Below are positions 26,201-36,203 of a stretch of 64,000 bases of DNA, piece after piece. Position numbers and translations under genes: made by a program. Source of the stretch: Polydactylus sextarius (taxonomy: Eukaryota; Chordata; Actinopteri; Polynemidae). The number at the start of each line of letters is the position of its first letter. Position 1 is the stretch's first letter. The notes below the pieces were generated by a model, which saw only the letters and a list, made by a program, of their open reading frames with translations, did not search any database and had not been told where the DNA came from. The stretch covers positions 1,656,001-1,720,000 of the forward strand of contig CM028919.1 in NCBI GenBank assembly GCA_016801845.1, written 5' to 3'.

Positions 26201-26555
26201 CACAGTAAACAGAAGCATTGTGTGAGAAGAAGAGCAACAGGCAAAAATCTGAAAAAAGTGTCAAAGCAACAATCAATCGATATCAATCATTACTTCCTGC
26301 TGCGGTTAATATAAAAAACATATAACGTCAACACACTTTTAGGAAGTCATATTCTTTCATTCGTGTGGGTTAGCATGCAGACATCACTGTGAGCAGTGGG
26401 ATGTGGGATGAGTGGGTGCAAGTGTGTGAAGACGGACAGGATCAAAACGTACTTTGCAGCAGCTCAGAGATGAGGTTCATCATCTCTTTGGGGGAAACCA
26501 CAGCGCTGGCTCCTGAGCCTGACTTCTGAGTCTTCACTCGACTCTTCTTTCCCAT
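11636..26555 (-). CDS. setd3: SETD3, actin-histidine N-methyltransferase (12 coding exons)
   Basis: Coding exons in order: 26555-26453, 24672-24580, 24432-24284, 24053-23981, 23530-23274, 16313-16255, 15500-15386, 15299-15225, 15144-14978, 13491-13406, 12450-12290, 12115-11636. All junctions are GT-AG and the phases join to 1,818 nt (605 aa; human is 594 as I recall). The protein starts MGKKSRVKTQKSGSG. SETD3 methylates histidine 73 of actin (tele-N) using S-adenosylmethionine, in the cytosol. The SET domain lies at about residues 95-315 and a Rubisco-LSMT-type substrate-binding domain at about 345-475. Residues known to matter in the human enzyme stand at the same numbers: R75, N256, D275, N278-H279 in WDMCNHTNG, and Y313 and R316 in IFYGTRSN. 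No frame breaks were seen, so it should be active. The last ~150 residues form an acidic Glu-rich tail that is poorly conserved in the family. Upstream on the opposite strand lies the dead ccnk. Confidence 0.96.
13040..13200. promoter_or_regulatory. Candidate conserved non-coding element, setd3 intron 10
   Basis: Unique block inside the intron between exons 11 and 10, without coding potential or repeat character. It holds TGCCAATGAATATTGCAAAC and GCTCAATTAAACAGCTTG, the mixed homeodomain/POU-like text typical of vertebrate enhancers. Judged by eye only. Confidence 0.35.
14240..14720. promoter_or_regulatory. Candidate conserved non-coding element, setd3 intron 9
   Basis: About 480 bp of unique sequence in the intron between exons 10 and 9. 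It is rich in TAAT/ATTA cores (AATTAAGTAGCTAATGATAA, AGATTAAAAGGCGGCTGATT) and free of microsatellite or transposon signatures, unlike most of the intron. The open frames across it are short and show no family resemblance. Confidence 0.4.
16545..16740. promoter_or_regulatory. Candidate conserved non-coding element split by a GT repeat
   Basis: Two unique flanks around a (GT)n run (16616-16642). The left flank carries GTCATAAATCTGCCTCATCA and the right CGCAATTTAAAGCCACAGTC. They look like enhancer-type sequence interrupted by a microsatellite. Judged by composition only. Confidence 0.3.
16885..17165 (+). mobile_element. LINE-type 3' tail fragment
   Basis: T-rich sequence ending in GTACAGCACTTTGGTCAACG, then AAAATGCGCTATAGCAATAA and an ACTTTATTATTATT tail. 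This is the typical 3' end of a common fish non-LTR element. No reverse transcriptase frame remains upstream, so it is a 5'-truncated copy. Confidence 0.6.
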
Positions 26556-26570
26556 GGTGCTGGAAGGACA

Positions 26571-29500
26571 ACTGTGCAGAGAGAAGCCATCGTTACTGTT
26601 AGCATCTTAATCCCCGTCTTACTGTCAGACTCTGGCTTTAGTTCAGATGAAGAAGGACATAATGTTATGTCTTTTCATTCATTGTTTCCCCTCTGACGAT
26701 CACTGGTCATGTCATTTCAATCAGCAGCAGCAGGACGTGACAGAGGCTGTGTGATGCTGCCGAGCAGAAATAGAGAACCTGCTCGGATGAAGCAGCACTT
26801 CAAATGCAGTGTCAGACAATGTGTCATTAACAGTGACTAGATCTTGCATCTGTTTAACAAGTTATTTTTCATGACATGCTTTCATAGTGGTGTGATACAT
26901 AATAACTGAGCACATAATCTCTCGGTTTTAGCTTTAACGGTAAACGCAAATGGAACGAGAAGCCAAAGTGAGTTGAACTGGGACGTTACTGAGGAATTGT
27001 GGGTAAGAAGGTCAAGTCAAACATACGTATCAAACATTTATAGAACTTCATAGAGCTCTCTATAGACCTTTACAACAGCTTATCATAAGTTTATGCATGT
27101 GTTATCAGCAGTGGATACAATGTGCATATATAAATAGCACTTGGAACCACAATCAGCCTGAAACCTTTCAATTTGAAACCGGCAAAACCTCAGGCTTAAG
27201 ACTTGTTTTCACATGTGTTGTGTTGTGTTGTGTGTGAAGGAGCTGAGCTGCATCCTTGGCCAAACACAGAAGGCCTGGAATCAGCTGCATCATGTCACAT
27301 GACCAACCACGCCACCAGTTTACATCACACTTTCCTTCTTTTTGGTGACGATGTCAACTTTTGTGTTTACTTGTCACATGCCTGTATAATACACACACCA
27401 GTCCTGTCTACGGGCTATAACAATGTATAACACACCACCACTGTAAGATAGTGTGTGTGCATGTCTCACTACATAATCACATCAGAGGGGACTTTTCATA
27501 AGGACTATTTCCTTATGAAAAGTCAGTCAGTGTTGGTCCACACCACAGTGTCACCTGTACACACACTTATATCCACTTCACACTAAGCACTTCAACTTCT
27601 GACAAGCCACAGCTCCACACTGTCCAACTGCTCTCTCTCACTAACACACTTTCACAATCCAGACAGATTTACCAAAGCAGAGGAAGTGGCTAAGGCCATT
27701 TTTGGAAATGAGGGATCGGAGGGGGGGTCTCTTTCTGTTTAACCTCAAGTTACACCCTCAAAGCCCCTCCTCTTGTGCCACACAGCTGGTCAGTGACATT
27801 CAGCAGCAGTTGTTACTAAGTTCCAAAGCCAGTTGCTTACAAGTTGCTCTGCAGGTTTAACCCTATACAGGACCTGGTTTAGGACCATATTTGTTCTCAA
27901 GCTTCATGGACTCACTTTTGGGTGAAAGTGAAAACAGAGTGCACAACCTCTTGTCACCAGATTAATGAATATGACACAGTATATATTCCCCTAATGCTGT
28001 CTCTGTCTATTGTCTACTGTCATTTAAATACTGACGGACTGAAACGCCCAGAGAATTTCTGTGTCCACAGCAGAAGCAAAACAAAACTTTTACGCACTAA
28101 TATGTTTATATTTCAATTGTTCTGACAATATATTTTACGGGTCACGTGAGACATTTTGTATGGTATTGATGTATTTATTTATTTGTCATATTTTCCACTG
28201 AACATTTCAACAGTTACACGTAGTAGCAGCTAAAAGCTGACACATTCTGGCTAATGTTAACAGAACTTATATACGCCTGCATACAACCCTGTGCTGGTAG
28301 AGCAGCTTTAACTTCTTTGTGCAAGATGTTATCATGTCTACCGAGTAAAAGGTTTAAATTACAGCTTCTTGACCAAGTTATCACGATGAACATTCAAAAA
28401 AAAAGAAAGGAAAAAAATGACGAGACGTACTGTTGAGCATGAGGCTGAAGCCAGGCACAGATCTGAAATCTGCAGAGTGAGACTGAGAGCTACAGTGCAA
28501 TAGATCTACTTAAAATTAATCCACAAGCGGTAAAAATTAAATTTCTGGTTCAACAAATCATGGCTGCAGCTGGTTTCACTGTGTTTGAAAGAACGAGGCC
28601 AATCACTCATCTGAATGCCTACAGAAAACACAGTTTGTAACTAACTAGTTTTTCACACTATGCAAATTAGCCAAAAAAGCTTTTGCATGGAAAATATCAT
28701 TATGTTAATCTGTGCCAAACTGGTGGTGGGAGGGCGAGCCAGTTACATTTGATTGTGAAGTACAGCACAACCATCAGACCAGATGGAGACATTTATATAT
28801 GGGAAGCATACACACATCACTTCCAGTGATGGTGCCAAGTTCCATGTTGACACTGAATGACAGCACAAGATGGCAGATACTGGTGAATAGCTCAAATCTT
28901 TCATGAGCTTTGACAGTGACATAGATAGAATGACCACTACCACTAATGATAACACCACCAATAATAAGAAAACTGTATGAAAACAGATGAGCTCTGAGAC
29001 TTGTATGGTTAGAGAATTTACAATTACAATAGATACTAACCTTTTAATTAAGATTTCATTCAGACTATTAACTTGTGTTAATTATTTTAGGGGATCAATG
29101 ATCAGTGTTACACAAAACAGGGATCAGAGACTGAGGTCTATCAGCACAAACTTTGTGTCTCTGTCCAAGCCTGGCTGAGGCTGAGCGGGCTAACCCGTGC
29201 AGGACAGAGGACAGCGCTTTAAAAGTGGGCTACCTCAGCCAACCCGAGGCTAACAACACGGTTAGCAGCGTGGTACGACTGTGATTCCCGTGTCAGCGAA
29301 GTGGTGACGGAAATGAGTGAGCACTTTCTGACATGTCTTTAACGCAAGTACCGCGGTGTCAGGGCGTCGCTCGTACGGCGGTTTCTGTCCTCCAGCCAAC
29401 AGCCCCGTGTAGCCCCCTCCCCCGGGGTTGTTGTAGCCTCCCCCCGCTAGGCCAGCAGCTAGCTTCCTCACACCGAGGACTCACGCCCATCCCAACAGAA

Positions 29501-29775
29501 CCGTAAACGGAGCGGGGCACGTTACCGCACAGAGCTCATTCATCTGCGCTGACTAACATTAAAGGGCTAGCTGTTAGCTGCTAAGCTGCCCGGTGATAAA
29601 AGCTCAGCCTGAGTTTCAGAGGAGGCTAATCTGCTGGTTAGCTAGCCCCGTCCACCACACTGCAGCTGCCCGTACAGCACACACAAAACCCGGCAGAGAA
29701 CAGAGTGAAGGCCGAGTCAGAAGTAAAGCACAAAGCCAGCTGAAGATATTTTCTCCGGTTCACTCATACCTTACC
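26571..29775 (-). other. setd3: setd3 5' UTR exons and intron 1
   Basis: A polypyrimidine-CAG acceptor at 26574-26572 puts 16 nt of 5' UTR before the ATG at 26555. A matching donor, CTG then GTAAGG, ends a likely non-coding first exon at 29775 inside the CpG-rich region. The intron between them (about 3.2 kb) holds one short perfect inverted repeat (27490-27524) and otherwise nothing I could identify. The start of exon 1 cannot be fixed from sequence alone. Confidence 0.5.
27490..27524. repeat. Perfect 15-bp inverted repeat with 5-nt loop
   Basis: GACTTTTCATAAGGA, then CTATT, then TCCTTATGAAAAGTC. It lies in setd3 intron 1. Confidence 0.9.
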
Positions 29776-30060
29776 AGTGACAGCAGCAGTTCCTCTGTTC
29801 CTGCACACAAACCAACCTTGATCAGTCCCGCGTGTGATTAGTGAAACCTCCTTACACGCCCACGAAAACATCGCTGGATCCTGGTATTCTGATTGGTCGT
29901 TGGACAACACGCTCCCAGGACACGACAGCCGACTGGTTGAAGCAGCTGTTTCGTTCAATAACACGCCGCCTTCCTCTCGCACACTCTAATTGGACACTTA
30001 CTTTTAGAAAGCCAAAGGCTACCATATATGGTAACAATTGAGCTGCTGTGATTGGCTGAA
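29160..30060 (-). promoter_or_regulatory. setd3: CpG-rich setd3 promoter with CCAAT-box array
   Basis: The region is much richer in CG dinucleotides than its surroundings, mostly 29.2-29.95 kb. Upstream of the proposed non-coding exon, three ATTGG motifs (29892-29896, 29989-29993, 30051-30055) read as CCAAT boxes on the minus strand, the usual NF-Y type arrangement for a TATA-less housekeeping promoter. In mammals SETD3 and CCNK are, as I recall, arranged head to head, so this was probably once a shared promoter. On the plus-strand side only the ccnk pseudogene remains. Confidence 0.6.
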
Positions 30061-30929
30061 AAACATGCCTATCATCAATATGTCTTTGTATTCTGGTGGT
30101 TTTAGGATGGAGCAGACGTCCTAAAAGCGGTGTCAACTTCCTGATAAGAAGGAGCGTAGGTGATACATTACTCTTATTAGACTACACATTATGGACTGCA
30201 TTTCAAGAAAAAGAGAGCAGCATTTCAATTAATGCTCAGTAACATTTTAATGTTTAATCTTCAAGTGGTTTTCTTCAGTTCAAACATCATTTCAAAACAA
30301 AAGATGTTTTATATTTCACTGAACTAAAGACTAAACTGAAAACAAAATAGTCCGATGCCACATACAGTGACTGCCCAGATTATTAACAAAACCTGCACAG
30401 AATCTTGCATTTGTTTCCAAATAAAAAAAAAAAAAGGCCATGGGTCATGGAAACCTGTTATCAAAATAAAATAATATAAAAACAACAACTATTGAACTCT
30501 TGGAAAAACTTTTTTGTAAATATAGTCAGAGAGGAAGATACTCATGACTCTTTGTCTTTATTAGTTAGTTAGATTCAGCATGTGTTAATAAATCAGGAAT
30601 ATGATTAGACATTTTGCTAGTCAGCTAAAGTTTAGGATGATTTACACAGAGTGAACTTAACTTTCTATGTTTCTATCTAGACACACAGACCAGTAGATAC
30701 AGTGAGTGGATGGAACAACGATGGACAATGCTTGTTAAAATTCTACCTATGGTCTATGTTATGGATATGTCAATAATAACCTGGCTCTTCTGTGAGCACA
30801 GGATCCAGATCTGATACTGATTCATATCATTATCATTGTTTCTAACATTATAATATTTTCTACCTGGAGCAGAGCAGCTGCCTCCAATCTATCTCCTTTT
30901 TCTGTTTTCCCACTTTGCTTTTTTCTTTT

Positions 30930-31065
30930 TTACCCTAACCGGTCGAGGCAGATGACCGCTGGAGGTTGGAAGTTCTGCTGGAGGTTTCTTCCTGTTTTCC
31001 TCTCCACTGTTGCCTGGTGCTGCTCATTGTGAGAACTGTTGGAATTGAATTGAATTCATGAAGAA
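30930..31065 (-). repeat. Partial copy of the composite fish repeat
   Basis: CCGGTCGAGGCAGATGACCG and TGGAGGTTTCTTCCTGTTTT are the reverse complement of the segment near 3.95-4.0 kb. It ends in GAATTGAATTGAATTC, matching the element's opposite end, so the centre is deleted. Confidence 0.65.
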
Positions 31066-31679
31066 TATGGCTTTTATTTGCTGTTTCAACACACAATGAT
31101 TCCAGATTACTTGAAATCAACTAATGATGGAAGAAACCGGAGTTGTAGCCTTGTGGCTGTATTCTTCAATTCATGTGTGTGGTCACAGTGACTTTAGGTT
31201 GACCATAGGTAAGACTGAACAGGTCTGAACCCTGGTTGTGTTTGTCCGTTATGAAATCATGTTGACCGTCAAGATCAGCTATCGTTGTGGACAAAACTAT
31301 AAACTCACAAGCTTAGGGTAGAATCCAAACAGCATTTTGACAAAACCAAAGTCCAGGCTGAGTCCAGTGTTTCTCAGTTGGTCCATTTCTGGAATCATCA
31401 TTAACATCTGCACATCAGTTATTGCATATCTCAAAACAATCAGTGCAAACTGCACCACATGGTGGATTAGCAGCAAAAGTATATTTGTCAAAAGCAAGTA
31501 TTTATGTCAATGAAACTCATTATAATCAGAATGTCAAATCATTATGCCTTTCTATATGAACAAGGTGATCAGGTGACTTTGTCATGTTGTCAGTTATGAC
31601 AGTTTACTCTAATGTAAAGCAAGACTAGAATCTTGTTACCAACTCATATCTCCCACAATCTAATAGCTTGATTTACGAT

Positions 31680-32052
31680 CACATGGCCTTAAGTCTTAAT
31701 TTGTCTTAAATTTCAGTCCAAGGGTCTTAAATTTTAAATCTTAATTTTTGATTTAGAGCAAATTTCTCCAGTCATATCATTACAGGGTTTTACACTTTGA
31801 GAAAGAAAAGTTTATTTAATGGTTTTGAAGCTTAAGATTCTACTGTGCATATTCTAAATCTGTGCACCAGTTGCAAGACATGTGCTTGCTTGACAACACC
31901 TCAGCGTTGGATTTCTTCACATGGCTAGTCTGTAGTCTTGAAGCAACATCAGTCTCAAATCTTTAGATTTGATCTTAAATTTTGTTTGAAATGGTATTTA
32001 AAAGTCTTAAAAAGTCTTGAATTTAACTTGGTCAAACCTGTAGACACCTACT
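31680..32052. repeat. Interspersed repeat of the GTCTTAAATTT type
   Basis: Multiple TCTTAAATT motifs and an ending AAAAAGTCTTGAATTTAAC followed by TTGGTCAAACCTGTAGACAC. I recall this as a common repeat in fish genomes. The class is not certain. Confidence 0.45.
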
Positions 32053-32100
32053 ATATTTACATACCATATTTACAGCAATGTAAATATGGTATGGTAAATA
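32053..32100. repeat. Inverted repeat at the edge of the interspersed repeat
   Basis: ATACCATATTTACA (32061-32074), a 4-nt GCAA loop, then TGTAAATATGGTAT (32079-32092). With one bulge the pairing extends outward to TATTTAC/GTAAATA. Confidence 0.85.
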
Positions 32101-32461
32101 TTCGGCTGTTGCATGGGTTCGGCATAATGGACAGTGTATGGAGGAATTTATTATCACGCTGAGGAATGAGACAAACACTACAGATCTTAAAATGAATTTC
32201 ATCTTCTCACTCTCTTCTCGTGTTGTTCTTCTGTAAGTATCACATGTATGTGATATTGTTATATAATGTACAGGTTAAAAAATGGGCCAACCAAAATGGT
32301 GTTGTGCCATTTTCTAGGTGGACTGGAAAATTCCAAGCAGCAACAATGAGGAGGCTGCTACTGCTGCACGTCAGTGGAGGTTGTCTTAAGCCAGTGACTG
32401 TCCTGACAGTGTGAGACCAGCAGAGGTCAGTCTGGGCCACAGCTTCAGCATCATCTCCACT

Positions 32462-33759
32462 TTCAACTTGGATCACACCCAACCATGCTGGTCCTGGAAC
32501 AAGAGGGACTTGGTTCACACACCATCCCAGTCAGAGGAACTGGACCCTGCCAGTGAGGCCAGGTACCACAGAGAAAAGGCCAGGGTCATCTTTGACGTGG
32601 CCACATGACTGCATCCTTCCTTTACCTGCTGACAGACATTGGAGACGTGTCATGTGACCACAGTTGTGGTGATGGTTAGCCCTCCCCAATGCTGCTCTGA
32701 TATATAACACTCCATCTTGTATATAAATGTATATGTGTATCTCAGATGTGCTGTGTTTACACTCTGTTCCTCACATGTGCAGGTGACAGGAGGCTGCTGC
32801 AACTTCCTCACAGACAAAGTGAAATAGACCCAAAAGAAGTGCAAAGACATAATAAAGACAGCTGACACAGTTTGGAGATGATCCCAAGTTCTTTACCGAG
32901 AAATCTGTTCATCAGTGAGTGAACAGTAATGTTTGAAATGCTGTCAGAAGAAATGAGAAATGAGTCAGAAAAAAGCAGAAATTCATCATCAGCCTTTAGT
33001 CTTTCAAGTTAAAACCCTTCTTTATTCTCCACCTCCACCTCCATATATATATATGGATGGATGGATATATATAACATTCACAGTGTTAATGTCACTGTCC
33101 ATGGTGCTGGAAGGAGCAGGTGGGCAGATGAGCTATGAGTTAAGAGTTTACTCAAAAATAACTGAGCCACTGACTGAGCTGCCAGGGACCCTGAGATCCT
33201 GGTAATTATTTTCTGAAACAAATCCACATGATCTTAATGTAACCAGTTCCTGCTGCACTACACAAAGCAACATTCAGTCTCGATGAGAACAGTGAGTAAA
33301 CGTTGGATCCTGGTCCTGGTGTTATAGTAAAGGAGTTAATGGTGAAATTCCTGCTGTTTTTTTAGGTGTAGAAAATGGTTCAGATGGCCTGGAATTTTGT
33401 GAATGACAGGTAAAAAACTTGAACACAGCAACAGAAACAGACTAAGTGCACAGAGAAACATTAAAATACTGAAATGACTTCACATGAAACAGTCCGTCTT
33501 CTCTTCTGTCTCCTGCTGTGGCTGTGGAATGTGACCTCTGCCCGATGTTAGTTATTGACAGATGTGTATTGGACTGTGTTCACACGCAGCCTCTGCACCA
33601 TGGTGGCGCTGCAGTGGGAGCCACAGATCACAATATTGGCCGTCATGTATCTGACTGGAAGTCTTTATAAGTTTGATATCCAAGTCTGGACCCGTAAGCA
33701 GCCGTCATTGTGCTGGTGGAAACAGTTTGTTCATGACGTACCTGTGGAGGTGTTGGAAG
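32462..33759 (+). pseudogene. ccnk: Decayed cyclin K gene (ccnk), introns retained
   Basis: Four segments match cyclin K, the partner of CDK12/CDK13 in transcription elongation. Segment 1 (32462-32605) reads NLDHTQPCWSWNKRDL and on to ARVIFDVAT, where a TGA falls at the position of an Arg codon. Segment 2 starts after an AG at 32783 (VTGGCCNFL), has an in-frame TAG at 32825-32827 in place of a Glu, then KKCKDIIKTA; after a roughly 26-nt deletion QFGDDPK continues in another frame. Segment 3 (33366-33409) has TAG in place of a Gln, then KMVQMAWNFVND and a GT donor. Segment 4 (33590-33759) is open (SLCTMVALQWEPQ to VPVEVLE) with both splice sites intact. A weak trace (MVLE and YELRV) at 33101-33160 may be the exon between segments 2 and 3. 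The exon after segment 1 and the proline-rich tail are missing. Retained introns exclude a processed copy. Confidence 0.88.
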
Positions 33760-36203
33760 GTGAAGGAAATACTCCCACTGTCCACCATAGAAGTAAACAG
33801 TGGGGTAATAAACAGTGTTATGAAAACTGACTACTCATGGTGCATGAAGCTCAGACTGTATTTTTGTTTAGTTTCCTCTCTGTGTCTCAAACTGACACCC
33901 TGGCGACTGTGTGAAATGTAAGTTTGCCTGACAAACACTGACTCCATGATGATCATGAGTGAAATGACAATAGACAAAAGGCATTAAAAGTCCCACTGCA
34001 ACAAACACCAACACGCACTCATAAAGAAAGAATATTTATATCTTATTTCAAAATCATCTACAAGCATCTCTTCAATTTTCTCATGTCATTATCATATATT
34101 GCTAAAATACATTTCCAGCTACATATGTCTTATTGGAAAATATAAAGGCATGCTGCTCAGCGGTAACATATCTGAAACATATCTCCTCTAAAATACATCA
34201 CAGAGGAATTTTTCGGATCCAGGTTTGAGTCTGTAAATTACAAAATAAGCAGTGAATCTGAATGTCTCCATAAGAAAATAATCAGTCGTTTCAACATTAT
34301 TTGAACATAACCTCATGTTATTTCCACTGAGATGCAACACTTCCTTCGTGAATATGTCAATGATTGTGAAATTATTGCAATAAATGACAGGACAGAACAT
34401 AATTCTTAGTGTGAGTGTGTTAACATGGGGTAACAGTGTTTAATGACTGTGAAGACGCTGCCAACTGGCCAAGCTGTGGCAGTTTACTGATGAGTGTAAG
34501 AATCTAAGTAGATGGTTTTTTTTCTCTTGCCTGTGGAGAAAATGGATCCAATGGTAAAAACATCCATGTGTGATGTTTCCATAAATGTCACTTTCATGAA
34601 GGTCTTTGGGCCTGTCATGTCCTCCTGTTAAACATGCTGCTGACACAGAAGTCCACAATCACACTAACTGTATCATCTCAGAGACTCCTCTGACTCCAGC
34701 GTCTTCATCAGTGTTCATTCTGAGCATTTCTCCTGCTTTACCTCATGGTTCTGTCATAAACTTGGAGAAGAGAAGTGATTTAAACATGAACAAAGTCTGT
34801 TTGAGATAAAAAGTGATAAATCTTCATAAGAACTGAAACAAGAGTAGACAGATGTGCTGTTATGTTTCTGGCTGAAAATGTGGTTATTTCTCTGACTGCA
34901 TCAATTTAAGCTCTGACTCTAATGTATTTAGCCTTGCTTCGCACAAACATGTTCGCACAAACATGTTCCACTAAGCAGCAGATACAGTAATTCACATTTA
35001 AACAATTACAAGCTGCTGTATTTACATGTCGTATATTGTGTATTTAAAGAGTGGAGACAGATAATGGTCATGTTAAAGGCAGTTAATGGTGAAGGTTATT
35101 CTTCACAGTAACACAGGAAGCGCTGGTAGCTAACTGACTGGCTAAAAAATCGTGTAAACTAACAGTGTTGGGAAGATGATCACGTATGGTGGAGGCTCTG
35201 TACTGAATCACTGGGCTTCAGTTTCTGTGCTGTGCAGGATTTCACACGTCTCTGGACCAACATGAAGCTGACATCAGTGTGACAGCAACAGTCTGTGGAG
35301 CAGACACATTGTGTGGAATCAGCTGCTGTGAAACACCAGAGAAATACAGAGATCGGCTGTAGCTGCGTGTGCTCAGAACTTAGACCGTACCGGTGAACAA
35401 CACGTACATAAGGGGTTGACGACCACAGTTTTAAAAACTGAGCATCATTTGAAATAAGAGGACTTCAGGCCCAGACATTTCTCATTTACATGGTATCAGT
35501 ATCAGCATGATAAAAGTAAAAAACTGAGAAGGTCCTGTGCTTCTCAGCTTTAATGAAGTGAACTACAGTCCTTTATATTACTAAGTCCTCACACTGTAAA
35601 CAACAGCATCAGTACTTGTCCTGTCCAATGATGTGCAGAGAATAAAAGCTGGAACTAACATGTTGGTTGAGTGAAATCAGAGAAACCGCATGAACTGCTT
35701 CCTTCTCTTCATGGAGACAAAAAGCTGGTGATGAACTTCTCTGTCTCTGCCAGCAGGTGGTGGCCACCACAGCTGAGTGATCGAAGTGACGCTTCTGAAC
35801 TTTAATCTGCTGGAAAAACCTTCAACCCTTTCCTCATGATGCTCAATGATATTAAGGCTTCAAGTGAAAGTTTGTGGTTGTGTTTCAGGCCTTCACACTC
35901 AGCTGTGGTGACCGTCACTGGTGCTGTGGATCCACATCTGTCATGTTTGGATTTTTTGCTTCCAGGATAATGAATATAAACCCAAACCTAGGATTCAAAC
36001 AGCTCCACAGTCTCTGTCTGACACCCACATCATGTGTATGTTTGCGGCTGCCACAGTCCTCCAGTGTTTCTCCATCATGACTCTGAGTAGTTTTGACTGA
36101 GGAAGCTGGACTTCATCAGCCCAAAGAGAAAACACTGTGCTGAGCAGCTGTCAGTCTACACCGGGGCTGTCGCTCTGCTGAGGCCGCTGGTCATCTCTGA
36201 CAA
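33760..36203. other. Gene-free stretch between ccnk remnant and ccdc85c
   Basis: No further ccnk homology, such as the proline-rich C-terminal part, was recognised. A 14-bp unit (TTCGCACAAACATG) is tandemly doubled at 34939-34966. The ccdc85c 3' UTR must lie at the upper end, but I did not find a convincing poly(A) signal. Confidence 0.6.

Larger units (their letters stand above)
30061..32461. other. Gene-free stretch between setd3 promoter and ccnk remnant
   Basis: No exon recognised. It contains a reverse-oriented partial copy of the composite fish repeat (30.93-31.07 kb), a TCTTAAATTT-rich repeat (31.68-32.05 kb) and a short palindrome at 32.05-32.10 kb. If ccnk once had a 5' exon here, I cannot see it. 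Confidence 0.6.

Noticed and set aside
29262..29471. Gly-rich 69-codon minus-strand frame in the setd3 CpG region
   Set aside because: Open by GC content; it lies beyond the proposed first exon region, is not spliced to setd3 in any visible way, and matches no family I know.
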